DNA of 64,000 bases from Linum tenue (taxonomy: Eukaryota > Streptophyta > Magnoliopsida > Malpighiales > Linaceae), in assembly GCA_946122785.1 (NCBI GenBank), contig CAMGYJ010000011.1, positions 12,276,001 to 12,340,000 of the forward strand, in the 5' to 3' direction. The notes below the pieces were generated by a model, which saw only the letters and a list, made by a program, of their open reading frames with translations, was not told the origin of the DNA and ran no database searches. A program made the translations under genes and the position numbers. Positions 1-11,100 of the stretch are shown here, one piece after another (positions within the stretch are counted from its first letter, which is position 1; the number at the start of each line of letters is the position of its first letter).

Positions 1-20
1 GCATACTCCTTGACTCGAGC

Positions 21-180
21 CTTTTCATTTTAATGCCCCATGTACTCTTTGCTGTTGTGTTAAATATGTACCAGAATGATGTCCTTTCTCAGGTCCCCTG
101 CAATTTCATTTTAATACGCATGTACTCTTTGCTGCTGTGTTAAATATTTACCAGAATGATGTCCTTTCTCAGGTCCCCTG
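21..180. repeat. 80-bp tandem duplication covering the ADF splice acceptor
   Basis: Bases 21-100 and 101-180 are near-identical copies that differ mainly in the first bases and at a few later positions. Each copy contains the intron end TTTCTCAG and the first eight exon bases, so two acceptors exist, at 91-92 and 171-172. Use of the upstream acceptor would reach an in-frame TAA at 112-114, seven codons into the exon. Confidence 0.9.
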
Positions 181-323
181 CCGTTTCTCGCATCCGCGCC
201 AAGATGCTCTATGCAACTTCGAAAGACAGCTTCAGAAGGGAGCTTGAAGGCATCCATTATGAAATCCAGGCCACTGACCCGACCGAGATCGATCTGGAGG
301 TGCTGAAAGAGCGTGCAAACTGA
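173..323 (+). CDS. ADF: Actin-depolymerizing factor (ADF/cofilin), last exon only
   Basis: This is the C-terminal exon of a plant ADF, a small cytosolic protein that severs and depolymerizes actin filaments. It begins after a pyrimidine-rich tract and AG at 171-172, finishes a split Trp codon, and encodes 49 residues ending ...[10 protein letters not shown] before TGA at 321-323. The stretch [14 protein letters not shown], followed by [18 protein letters not shown], matches the conserved ADF C-terminus, including the long actin-binding helix (R-K-M-Y-A region) and the DPTE motif just before the end. The earlier exons lie left of the window. The acceptor region is duplicated (see the repeat at 21-180), so a second acceptor lies 80 bases upstream. 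Identification as ADF is secure; which isoform is not. Confidence 0.9.
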
Positions 324-755
324 GAGCACTTCCCATCTCTCAACTGTATCTTAGCAAACCCACCATTGTGCTTTTCTTGTGTGACACACCTACAAGGTCA
401 TTGTTACTTGTACGCCTAAATCACTGATTGTTCTGCGACAAGGTATACAGAGTCGGTGCAGCTTGATTGTATCAAAATAATTGAATCACCTGGGAAGGCT
501 GATATCAGGAGCAAGCTTGGCCGCAAGCTTCATACTGCCATGATGCTTCCCAGGTGAAACTGGGATGGTTGTTGTAATGTGATAACATGTGTTGTGTTCG
601 TTTGTGTCTTCTCTCTTGTGTTTTCTTACACGCCAGGTTAGGTTTAAATGGTTTAACGACTACTATTATATTGATATATGGTGGTTAGGGGAAAAATTGG
701 TACGGTATCAGTCTCAATAGTAAGGTTGTCTTCCCGTGGACTGATCCGAATCCGG
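324..755. other. ADF 3' UTR and flank
   Basis: The 3' untranslated region of the ADF gene probably runs to about 630. Beyond that I see no coding sequence or element boundary. Confidence 0.5.
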
Positions 756-1103
756 ACGAGCTGGTGAGTTAAGAATTAATGGGTCATCCGTTTTAGCCCG
801 GTTTAGCTCGAAAATGTGGAAAGAGTCATTATATTATACTTATCATAATAAATTATATCAAATCTCATCTAACATAACTTATAACATAAAATATTACACC
901 AAAATAACATGTCGTACTTAGATCCAACACGAGCTGGTGGGTTAAGAATTAATGGGTCATTCGTTTTAGCCCGGTTTAGCTCGAAAATGTGGAAAGAATC
1001 ATTATATTATACTTATCCTAATAAATTATATCAAATCTCATCTAACATGAGTTATAACATAAAATATTACACCAAAATAACATGCCGTACTTAGATCCAA
1101 CAT
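756..1103. repeat. 173-bp tandem duplication
   Basis: Two adjacent copies, 756-928 and 929-1101, start at ACGAGCTGGTG and end at TTAGATCCAACA. They differ at only a few positions. The unit contains GGTTTAGCTCG and an AT-rich half. The 61-residue ORF across the second copy is a by-product and not a gene. Confidence 0.85.
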
Positions 1104-3146
1104 ATAGTGAAAATTCACACACTTATATAATATCAATATTCAAATGTTCAACTTTGGATTCCAAAAATTGAGTTGGACGAAAAGAAAAATCGAAAAATAG
1201 CCGCATTTCGCAAACCAAAGAAAAAAATGGCACAATTTGACCTCTAACCCGGTACCTTGTAGCGGTTGACCCGGCGGGTGTGTGCGACATGTTTTTCTCA
1301 TTAGGTCAGGTCAAAGTGGGTCGACCCGCGGGTCGACTCGCGGGTTGACAACCTTGCCCAATACCAAATACCGAAATCTCGAATATTGAATTACAGTCTA
1401 AAATCAATCCTAATCTCTAAATAATTTCGGTATCCTAATCTCAATTTCTAAATATTTCAATATCTCAATTGGTACTTCGCTATCTCAATCAGTATTATCG
1501 AATACGAAATTAATTACTTTGCAATTAATAATTAAATATATAAATTAGAATTGATTGTTTAATTTAAGGCAAAGAGACTAAGTAAAGAGTCTTAATTTTA
1601 TCTAGAGTTAGGATATGGATAAGAATAATGGAGGAGATGTGACATCTTAAATTTTTGTTATTGGTAATCTATAATTTGACTAATACTGGTGTTTGCTTTT
1701 TGGTGCTATGAAAATAACAAGAGATTAGGTGAGAGATGAGATTGACTTAAACTGAAAAGTTCAATTGAGTTGGATGAGGGCTTCTTAGTTGTGAAAGAGT
1801 GAGGAATGACCAAAGGTTGTGTGCTATATTTCATTAATTTTTAATTTTTGGTATTTTGGTATTTACTGATTACAATCCCATAATCCCGAATACTGAATAG
1901 CACTCCAAAATCAATCTCAATCCCAATCCCTAAAAAATAATCCGATATTCGGTAATACCAAATAGTGATAAGTTCGGTATCGATATTCAATATATCCGAA
2001 ATACCAATACCAAACTTCTAGTCCAAATGAGGTTGGTTGAATAAAATATTTTATTTTAGCAACGATATTCATTTTTTTTAAGAAACGATATTCAATTAAT
2101 ATTCTATTGATTGAACTATTTTCTTACCACTATAAGGGGAACGGATCAGGTGGGTAACCTTATGGTGAGTAACTATGAGTAACCCGCCCACATCAGCATG
2201 ACATCAGCATCCTCTCTCTCTTGGAAAGCCTTTAATTTTCCCCTCCTTAATCTTTGACGTACGATTTCTCACTCGTTTTAAGTCAAAATTTAATTATTTT
2301 TTTTGCACAGTTAGATCAGATTAATTGTGCTCTTCAAAATGATATCCACTTTGATATATTTTTCGAACAAAAAAAATTGAGCCATTTTTTACCAGTCTAT
2401 ACCATATGTTATTGACTGGTATTGAAATAAGAGCATACCTATGGTTTGAAAAGTGTACCATGGTGGTATGACACAAACCAAAATTGTAGGATGGTTGAAT
2501 ACATGATAGTAGAAGTATATTAATTGTCATTTACGACTTTTAACATTGTATACCATAAGATACCACCCCGTACCAAGGTGGTATTGTATGATATTGTGTG
2601 GTATTTTTTGGTCTTGTAATTTGTTCACCCAGAAATTTGTAGATCATGATGAACTCGTCCCTGCTGTGCAAACGTTTTCAAAAACGAATTAAAAACGAAG
2701 ACGATACCATATGGTATGCAGTTGGTACCGAGAGGCCATAATTTTTTTTTCCTCAAAAAATATTGAAAATTGATCTCATTTTGTATTTTGTAGAGCACGA
2801 TGAAACTCGTTCCATCTTTGCAAAAAAAATTAAAATCCGAGTTAAAACGAAAAAGATATGAGTCAATTAAAAAAGCTAGTGAAAATAAAAATAATTTTTA
2901 ATTCTCCATCCTTAGATCTGGATTTTCTAAATGAAGGGTTTATATTTGATTATTGATGGGTGCATAACCCATAATTATGCACCCTAACTTGAGCCGACTA
3001 TAAGATACAATTCCACTAATTCACCCTCTACAAATCTCGATATAGTTTCCGATAAACATTACTTTATATCGAGTAGGGTTTCTAGTTGTTCTTATCGGTT
3101 TTGGATATGGGTTTCAAATTGTTTTGTACTTATAGATTTCGATTTG
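1104..3146. other. AT-rich intergenic DNA, old repeat debris
   Basis: No gene is seen. The stretches 1360-1510 and 1845-2010 are full of GGTAT/ATACC words in opposite orientations, which looks like the two ends of a decayed inverted-repeat transposon. A weak inverted similarity also links about 2150-2195 with 2955-2990. No target-site duplication could be fixed for either. Confidence 0.4.
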
Positions 3147-3151
3147 GTTAT

Positions 3152-3743
3152 TGTTGAAGCCGTGATACTCTCTCACCCTCGAGATTCTTCCACTTGCTCC
3201 GCGCCTGGCGCTTGGACCCTGCAGGACGGGCGCCGGGGGGGCTAGACCCGTCCGTTAGCACTCCGACGATCAAGTCAGAAGCTATTCTAGAGAGAGAAGT
3301 GAAGAAAGAAGTTTAGTGTGAGAAAGACCAACCTGCTTAAATGCTACCTACCAAGTGCTATTTATACTACTCGAGCTCCTCGACCAAGCTCCGACCAACT
3401 CCTGCCACCAAGACTTACGTCAGCCTAGCATTAAATGCTCGGTCTCCCCTGGCGCCTACGCGCCTACACGTGGCATACCATCCATTTTCCACGTCGGGGC
3501 GCATAGGGGGACCACTGGCCTCGTGGCGCCCTTCTGACCTTGTCCACCTGTACTCCCTTGTCTGCGAGCCTATTTTGTCGTCATGCGCCCCTGCTCCTTC
3601 ATAGTCACCTAGGTCATACTCTTATGGGCCATAAATGGGCTTCAGGCCCAACAGGCTCCTAACTTTCATGAGCTCCTTTCCACTATCCCAACAAGGTCCA
3701 CTGGGCTCTTAACTTTCATGGGCTCCTCTCTACTACCCCAACA
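3152..3743 (-). repeat. 3' LTR of the Tat element
   Basis: This is a copy of 13645-14236 with two differences. Its inner flank, 3744-3758, reads on the minus strand as a G-rich polypurine tract (CTGGGGGGGCAAT) directly before the LTR, as expected for plus-strand priming. The 87-residue plus-strand ORF inside both LTRs is incidental. Confidence 0.95.
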
Positions 3744-3840
3744 ATTGCCCCCCCAGTTAGGTGTTCACTGATGAGCGCCTAACTATGTGCCTGGCTTTCA
3801 TTAGGCTTTGCGTCACCATGGGGCGCCCGAATTTGCTTTG

Positions 3841-4421
3841 CATAGGCCCATGCGCCCCCATTCACGTTGCCCCCTGCCTTTTCAGCCGATCCTCATCATT
3901 CTAACCATGAGGGTGTCTGATCTTACTTATCACAAGCCCATACGCCTTCTAGACTTACACATGTTCAATCATTAAGGCGCCCGCTCGCACCTAGGTTCGG
4001 GCGCATGAAAGAAAGAAAACAAGAGGCGCATAACCGCGATCCTCATCATTCCACCTGGTTTTGAACAAACAAGGAGGCGCACGGCCCTGCACTTACCAAG
4101 CGCATGACCGTACCTCCTGTTTTTACTTATCATAGGCCCATGCGCCCCCATTCACGTTGCCCCCCTGCCTTTTCAGCCGATCCTCATCATTCTAACCATG
4201 AGGGTGTCTGATCTTACTTATCACAAGCCCATACGCCTTCTAGACTTACACATGTTCAATCATTAAGGCGCCCGCTCGCACCTAGGTTCGGGCGCATGAA
4301 AGAAAGAAAACAGGAGGCGCATAACCGCGATCCTCATCATTCCACCTGGTTTTGAACAAACAAGGAGGCGCACGGCCCTGCACTTACCAAGCGCATGACC
4401 GTGCGCATGACCGTACCTCCT
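3841..4421. repeat. 290-bp tandem duplication in the Tat 3' region
   Basis: 3841-4130 and 4131-4420 are almost identical copies containing GCCGATCCTCATCATT and TTCGGGCGCATGAAAG. The second copy has a short extra duplication of GCGCATGACCGT near its end. The unit lies upstream of the antisense promoter and may act as enhancer-like sequence; that is inference. Confidence 0.9.
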
Positions 4422-4437
4422 GCCCCCACTCGGTGTG

Positions 4438-4580
4438 CGTTCAAATTTTGAATTTCAAAATTCAAATTTTGAACGGAGGGCGAGGATTGGATCGTTCAGC
4501 GCGCGGTTTCCGAGGTGACTCTTCACCTCCTCCCTTCCTCTTATAAATATTCACCCTCCTCTCCATTCTATCTCATTCGC
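4438..4580 (+). promoter_or_regulatory. Promoter of the antisense accessory gene
   Basis: A near-perfect inverted repeat (arms 4438-4453 and 4460-4475, one mismatch, CGTTCAAATTTTGAAT type) lies about 70 bases upstream of a canonical TATAAATA at 4542-4549. A CT-rich leader runs from about 4575 to the ATG at 4689, as in many plant 5' UTRs. This places a plus-strand promoter inside a minus-strand retrotransposon. Confidence 0.6.
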
Positions 4581-4688
4581 CCCAAATCTACTTCTCTCTC
4601 TACTTCCTCTCTCTAGCTGCTCCCTCTCTTTCACACCCACGCGCCCTCTTTTCTCACGTTTGTGCGCCCGTCCTGCTCTCGTCGAGCC

Positions 4689-7458
4689 ATGTCGAAGTCA
4701 AATTCCGGCGCGGCGCCTGACTCCGTCGATAAGGAGGCGCCTAGCGTTCTTGACGTTTTAGAGCAGCATCTGTCGCCTGACCCGATGCGAAACCAGGACC
4801 AGAGAGCGCCTCGGTCGACCAAGGAGGCGCCCAAGCAAGCGAAGGGTAACTCTTCTTCCCCTGCGACTGCTAATGTCGAAGCGCCCCTAACGGCAATTAC
4901 GTCGGCGAAACAAGTCTCAAACGCGTCTGAAGATTCAGAGGCGCCTTCGGAGTCCGCGCCCACGGGTTCCACAACTAACCAAGGTATTTTTCCTATGCCC
5001 CCCTGACTTCCAATTCTTCAATTTTGCATTGCTCCTTTGTTAGGCGCCCGTTAGCAATCTTAGGTCCGTGTCATTGACCGAGGGCGATTGGATAACTTTT
5101 AGGCTCCGCGCCTACCTCGGACTCCGCGCCCGCTTCGTCAGAGTCGGGTGAGGTGCAAAATTCTCCAGCCTCCACCAACTCAGGCGCCCCTGAAGATGGG
5201 TCGTTCAAGATAGTTGATTGGGTCGATACTTGGCCACAGGGGGGGGGGGGCGCCTGAGAGTATAAGCAACCTGCCCGTGACTCGAGCTGGGCCAAACCAC
5301 GTGGCCACCGTCAAAATAGCAGAGTTGCATCGCCTGATAACCTCGTGCAGCTTACCCCGGAGCTGGTCTTATGCGCCTGCCCCGCGGGTTACCAGGGTAG
5401 GCGTTGTGGGTCCTCGCTGGATTGGGATCTACCGAGAGTACTTTAAGTTCGGGTTGCGCTTTCCCTTGGACTCGATTTTACAGGGAATTCTGGATACATG
5501 CGCCTGTCCTATTGGGCGCCTGTCACCGTCTATCTTCCTGATACATGTTTTGTTCAAGTTGAAATGCCGTCAGAACGACATCACTCCCACGTTCAAGCTC
5601 TTCAAGCACTTTTTCACGATGACCAGCAGTAAGAATTGTCTATCTCTACAGAGGCGCCTGGACATTCCGGGACATTTTGTGGAGGATTGCCCTAAGTTGG
5701 GGCGCGCATGGTATAGGTCTTATTTCTTTATCAAGCCGCACGCGGACTCTTTTTATGAGAGTGGTGGTCGGTTTACCCGGCGTTGGAGGGTTGGCAACAC
5801 CTCGCGCTTTAATGTTGACGAGGCGTTAACCAGGGAGGAGGAAGAGCATGCGCGCCTGTTGTCCCTTTATCCAGTTAACTTGAGTTCGACAGCCGCGCGT
5901 GTCCCTGTTCTTCACGAGTACTATGCTGATGGTGGGTAGGCGCATAGTGTTGCACTTGCCTCGCAGCTGGCTAATGCGCCTGTGTTATACGTATATGGCT
6001 AACTTTATTTTAACTATGTTGTGTATTGTCTTTTCAGGCGTGGACTTCACCTCCGTGGCCTCCTTGATGAAAACCCAGCTGGAGAATATGGGTTTAGACT
6101 ATCAAGCGCCTGTGTTCCCAGGCCAGGGCGCCTCCAAGAAGAAAGGCGCCGCGAAGAAAGGAAAGAAGAGAACCACCCCAACACAAGCACGGACCGGAAG
6201 CAAAACCAATGCGCCTAGTGCTCCGGCCAGCGGCGGGAAGGGGCGCTCGAGTCCGCGAAGAATTAAGCCACAGAAAGTGGCGAAGGCTCTGGAAGAGAAT
6301 GCGCCTGTCATTGCGCAACCTGAGGAGGGGGCGCCTCTTATTGTTCAGTCCGATCCTGAGCTGGACATTGATGAAGTCCCCCTGTCGAACAGGCTCAAAA
6401 GGAAGTCTGATGATGGCGCATCGACTCATGGAAAAAAGCAGCGCACAGAAGAGGAGGCGCCTGTCCACCCCTTTGTGAAAAAGTGGTTGCAACCACCGAA
6501 ACACAGGGTCGTGGTGGAATGCTCGGATAGGCTCTGCGCTCGGTTTCGCTTTCCACGCCGCCGAAGTACTGCGAGCGCCCTCGAGTGTTGGGGGGAAGAA
6601 TCTCTGGGGAGAAGTGGCGCGCATAGCGGCCGAGGTATACCAAGCGCTTTCCAAATTAACTTACTCATATTCTCAAACTTTTATCATGATGCCATGCTAT
6701 GCGCCCATATTAATGATTTATAACTTGTTATGTTGACTTCGGTATAGATGCTCCACTTGGCCAAGAATGGCGCCATGGCGCAAGAGGCGCTGCGCCTAGG
6801 CGAGGTGGAAGCCAACAACGCGCTTGGCGTTGCGAGGGATGATTTGGAGACAGCGCGGAGGCGCCAAACAGAGTTGGCGAAGGAATGTGAGAACGCCAAT
6901 CTCGAGGCCGCCAAGGCTGCGTCCCTCTTACAGAAAAGGGTGGACGAAGAAAAGGAGAAGCTGAAGGTGGCGCATGAGGCCCAACTTGCAATTCTCAAGA
7001 GGGCGCATCACGAAGAGGTGGCTAGGCTGGTGAAGGAGAAGGCTGATCTTGACAAGGAAGCCGGCGCCCAGAGGAGTGAAATCGACCTCCTCCTTGATGA
7101 GAAGAAGGCCTTGCAAAAGGAGAATAAGCAATTGATCCGAGAGGGGAAGAGGCGCCAGGAAGAACTAGAGGCGCTTAAGAGCGAGAAGCCTGCCCCCCAA
7201 GCGCCTGTGTCAGACTTAGCGGTGAAGGCGCAGGCATCCTTGAACAGCATCCTCATCCTGAAGAGGAAGCTGGATGCTGATCATCCCAATATCAATTGGG
7301 ATGTCAAGGAGATGGCCAACTTCGTCATCGATTTTATGGCCAGTGGGCGCCCCATTATTGATGCCGCTACTGCGCCTCCCGAAGATCAAGCGGATGAAGC
7401 TGCTTCTGGATCGAGCTCGGAGTCTAGTGATGACGAGGATGGGGGCGAAGAAGACTGA
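4689..7458 (+). CDS. Antisense spliced accessory gene of the Tat element ('putative gypsy-type transposon' domain plus coiled coil)
   Basis: I read four exons: 4689-4983, 5103-5931, 6038-6634 and 6748-7458. All have GT-AG borders, and the codon phases at all three junctions join correctly. Exon 1 encodes a low-complexity Ala-Pro-rich leader. Exon 2 holds a domain of about 150 residues (IGIYREYFKFGLRFPL, then FKLFKHFFTM and a WYRSYFF block) that fits the PF04195 family found in plant gypsy elements. Exon 3 is Lys/Arg-rich with likely nuclear signals (LKRKSDDG, GKKQR). Exon 4 is a long coiled coil (about residues 1-150 of the exon) with an acidic tail. Two faults are visible: a 12-G run at 5239-5250 puts the first part of exon 2 out of frame with the PF04195 part, and exon 3 needs a frame change near 6540. 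They may be mutations or sequencing errors. The function is unknown; antisense ORFs of this kind are known in Tat elements. Confidence 0.7.
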
Positions 7459-7680
7459 TCCTCCACTCCATGTTTGAATTTTCATGCGTTTAACCCTTTT
7501 GTTGCGCCCACCGAGGCGCCTTGTGTTTTATTTGACTATCTTTATTTGGGTTGCATTATGAACAAGCAAGTTTCTATTTTGTCTTTCGTAACCTTTGCGC
7601 CTTAATCTTACGGGCGTCTTACCTCAATATTTTACTTAGTATTTGATCTCATCATATGGAGCATATTACATAAATGCTGT

Positions 7681-7800
7681 GGGCGCTTGAGAGGACACAA
7701 TGATTTGGTGCTATAGGCGCATGAGAGGGCACAATGACTTGGTGCTATGGGCGCATGAGAGGGCACAATGATTCGGTGCTATGGGCGCATGAGGGCACTA
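7681..7800. repeat. 34-bp minisatellite
   Basis: About three and a half copies of a 34-bp unit (GGCGCATGAGAGGGCACAAT plus 14 bases ending GGTGCTAT), with GGCGC starting at 7682, 7716, 7750 and 7784. It lies between the 3' ends of the antisense gene and gag-pol. Confidence 0.9.
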
Positions 7801-7829
7801 TAAAACACTCCCAAAGGCAAGTTAACGAA

Positions 7830-8057
7830 ACAAGTATGTATATATATTCCGACTTACAAAACATCCTCCGGGCGCTAAAATCGGGTGCTTTAAGTATCCC
7901 GGGCGCGGAGGGGCGCTTTACACAAATGTTGAGGGCGCATAAGGGCGCTTTACAATACTACTATGAGCGAACTATTGAAGTAGCTATGTATATGTATGCC
8001 GATTTCAAAAAACAACCTCAGGGCGCGATTACCGGGCGCTTTAAGTATCCCGGGCGC
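7830..8057. repeat. Direct repeat between the convergent gene ends
   Basis: Two diverged copies, about 7830-7907 and 7975-8057, share CGGGCGC blocks and an identical GCTTTAAGTATCCCGGGCGC end. They fill the gap between the convergent antisense gene and gag-pol. Confidence 0.7.
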
Positions 8058-8140
8058 TAATACTACGGGCGCAGTTAGGCGTTCTCCCATATTCCTACTA
8101 ACAAAAATCACACCCCGCGGCTTGATACTTGTTCTCACGT

Positions 8141-11100
8141 TTACCACAAGCTGGGTGCCCCCTCTGGCAGCCTACCATCTTCTCTCGTCACATTGGTCTC
8201 CACCACCCCATACCTTCGCAAATTCTGGGCATTCCACGTTCTCTTCACCTTCTTTCCCGACAAATGCTCCAACTTAAATGTGCCAGGCCCCACTACCTCT
8301 TGCACACGATACGGTCCCTTCCACTTTGGTGCCAACTTTCCATCAGTAGCTTTCGGTCGGAAGTCACGCTTCAACACCAAACTCCCAACCACAATGTTGT
8401 GTGGGCGCATCTTCTTGTTGTAGTACCGAGCCACCTGTGATTCCATGGCCTCCAGGCGCAGAGCAGCGCTCTCGCAGCGTTCATCTAGGAGATCCAACTC
8501 ATTGATCCGCTCCTGCGCCTCCATCGACTCGTCCCTATGCGCCATCCGAAAGGTTGGGATGCGCACCTCCACGGGCAACACCGCCTCACTCCCATACGTA
8601 AGCGCGAAGGGCGTCTCGCCTGTTGCAACTTTGAAAGTGGTTCTATGCGCCCATAAGACACTTGGGAGTTCCTCCACCCAGTTTCCCTTGGCCTCGGTGA
8701 GCCTGGTATGTAGTCCATGTAAAATGCTTTTGTTAGCCGCCTCAGCCTGCCCATTTGCTTGCGGGTATGCCACGGAGGAGAACCTTAAGACCACTCCATT
8801 TTCGTCGCAAAAGTTGATGAACTTCTTGCAATCAAACTGCTTGCCGTGGTCGGTGATGATCGACTCTGGCAGCCCGAACCTTGTGAAAATGTTCCTCCTT
8901 GTAAACTTCCGCACTTGCACTTCTGTGATGGATGCCAATGGTTCCGCCTCAATCCACTTCGTAAAGTAATCAATAGCCACAATTAGATACTTGAACTGCC
9001 CGGGCGCCTTTGGGAAGGGTCCCAGTAGGTCCATCCCCCATTGAGCAAATGGCCAGGCGCTTACGTTTCCTTGCATGGGCGTCGCTGGCACATGTATATC
9101 GTTGGCATGAATTTGACATTGATGGCAACCAACCACATGCTTCCCCGCGTCAGCTCTCATTGTCGGCCAATAATATCCCTGCCTTAACAACACCTTCTCC
9201 AGGCTCCGAGCCCCCGCGTGCATGCTACACGTTCCTTGGTGGACTTCCGCGATGGCCCTTTGTCCTTCAGCTTCTGTGAGGCACCGAAGGTAGGCGCCGG
9301 AGTGAGACCTCTTGTATAGCACTCCCTCCATGATGACACATCGCGCCGCCTTCCTTCTCAAGCGCCAAGCCTCTTTCGAGTCCTCCGGGACCACCCCATG
9401 CGTTAGGAACAACATAATGGGCGCCATCCACCCATCCGATGCCTCTCCGAGGAAATTTGCCATCACCCTTTCCTCTCGCGGGGCCTCTTTGGTGACTATC
9501 ACCTTTCTATCCTCTCCAAAGTCCAGCGCCGTGGCCAACTTCGATAGGGCGTCTGCATGTGCATTCTCCTCTCTTGGGATATGTGTGAATGTCGCCTCCC
9601 GAAACCACGCACACTTTTCTTTGACTGCACGGACGTACACGCTTAGCGCCTCCTCTTTGACCTCGTACACATCGTTCAACTGATTGACCACCAGTGCTGA
9701 GTCGGTTTGGACATTAACCTTCTGGGCGCCTAGCTCCCTTGCCATGTGAAGCCCTGCTAACACAGCCTCATACTCCGCCGCATTGTTCGTCTTAAGTGTT
9801 GCGAATCGCAGAGCGATTTCATGCATGGCGCCCAGGGGGCTAATTAGCACAATACCCGCTCCTGCACCAGATCTACTTGCGGCTCCATCCACCTGAACTT
9901 GCCAACACTCTTCCACGCCGCTTCCCATATCAACTACCCCTTCAGCCACAAAATCAGCCAACACTTGAGCCTTTATGGCTGGTCGGGGCGCATAGCTCAC
10001 GTCGAATTCGCTCAGCTGAACAGCCCACTTAACCAGGCGCCCGGACACATCCATGGACCCCAAGACCGTTCGGAGAGGTAAATTCGTGAGCACGATGATG
10101 CTATGAGCCTGGAAGTAGGGCCTGAGTTTGTTTGCCGCCATTACTACCGCCAGCGCCGCTTTCTCAATAGGCGCATACCGCGTTTCATGCACCACCATGG
10201 TACGACTTACATAGTACACCGGCCGCTCCTCATTCGTTGACGGATCTTTAGACACCAACACCGCACTCACAGCAATCCGGGAGACCGCAATGTACAAATA
10301 TAGAGTCTCTTTAGGCCTGGGCGCCGTCATTACCGTAGGCGCGACCAGCAACTTCTTTAAATCTCCGAATGCTTCATCACACTCCTCCGTCCACTTAAAT
10401 TTGCTGGCCTTCTTCAATGTTCGGAAGAAAGGGGCGCCTCTATCCGAGGACCTCGGAATGAAGCGCCCAAGCGCTGCCAACCTTCCCGTCAACCCCTGCA
10501 CCTCCTTCGGTGTTCGGGGAGGCGCCAACCTCATAATTGCTTCAACATTCTTGGGATTGGCTTCGATTCCTCTCTTCGTGATCATGAATCCCAAAAACTT
10601 GCCGGCCTCCGCAAGGAACCCACATTTCTGTGGGTTTAGACGCAGATTATACGAGCGCATAGTCTCAAATGTCTCACGCAAGTCCACAATGTGGTCTTGG
10701 CGCCTCTTACTCTTCACGATCAAATCGTCGACGTATGCCTCCACGTTCCTTCCCAACTGCCTCCGAAAGATTTGATTCACCATGCGCTGATATGTGGCAC
10801 CCGCATTCTTCAATCCAAATGCCATCACCTTGTAACAGAAGTTACCAAAAGGCGTCATGAAGGCGGTCTTCGCTCTATCCTCCTCCACCATGGGAATTTG
10901 ATGATACCCCGAAAACATATCAAGGAAGCTGAGCGCCTCGTGGTAAGCCGTGGAGTCCACTAGAATATCAATGCGAGGCATGGGGTAGGCGTCTGTTGGG
11001 CACGCCCAATTAAGGTTTGTGAAGTCCACACACATCCTCCAATCTCCCGACGGCTTTGGGACGAATACCACATTCGATAGCCATGTGATATATCTGGCCT

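Noticed and set aside
2150..2995. Possible inverted-repeat element (GGTGGGTAACC near 2150, GGGTGCATAA near 2985)
   Set aside because: Similarity of the ends is weak and no target-site duplication was found.
3341..3604. 87-residue plus-strand ORF, also present at 13834-14097
   Set aside because: It lies inside both LTRs, runs against the element's transcription and has no recognisable domain; duplication is due to the LTRs.
6094..6654. 186-residue and shorter minus-strand ORFs opposite the antisense gene
   Set aside because: They are shadows of the GC-rich Lys/Arg coding exon and contain no known motif.
7681..8057. CRISPR-like regular repeats
   Set aside because: The 34-bp units are contiguous without unique spacers and lie in a plant retrotransposon: a minisatellite.
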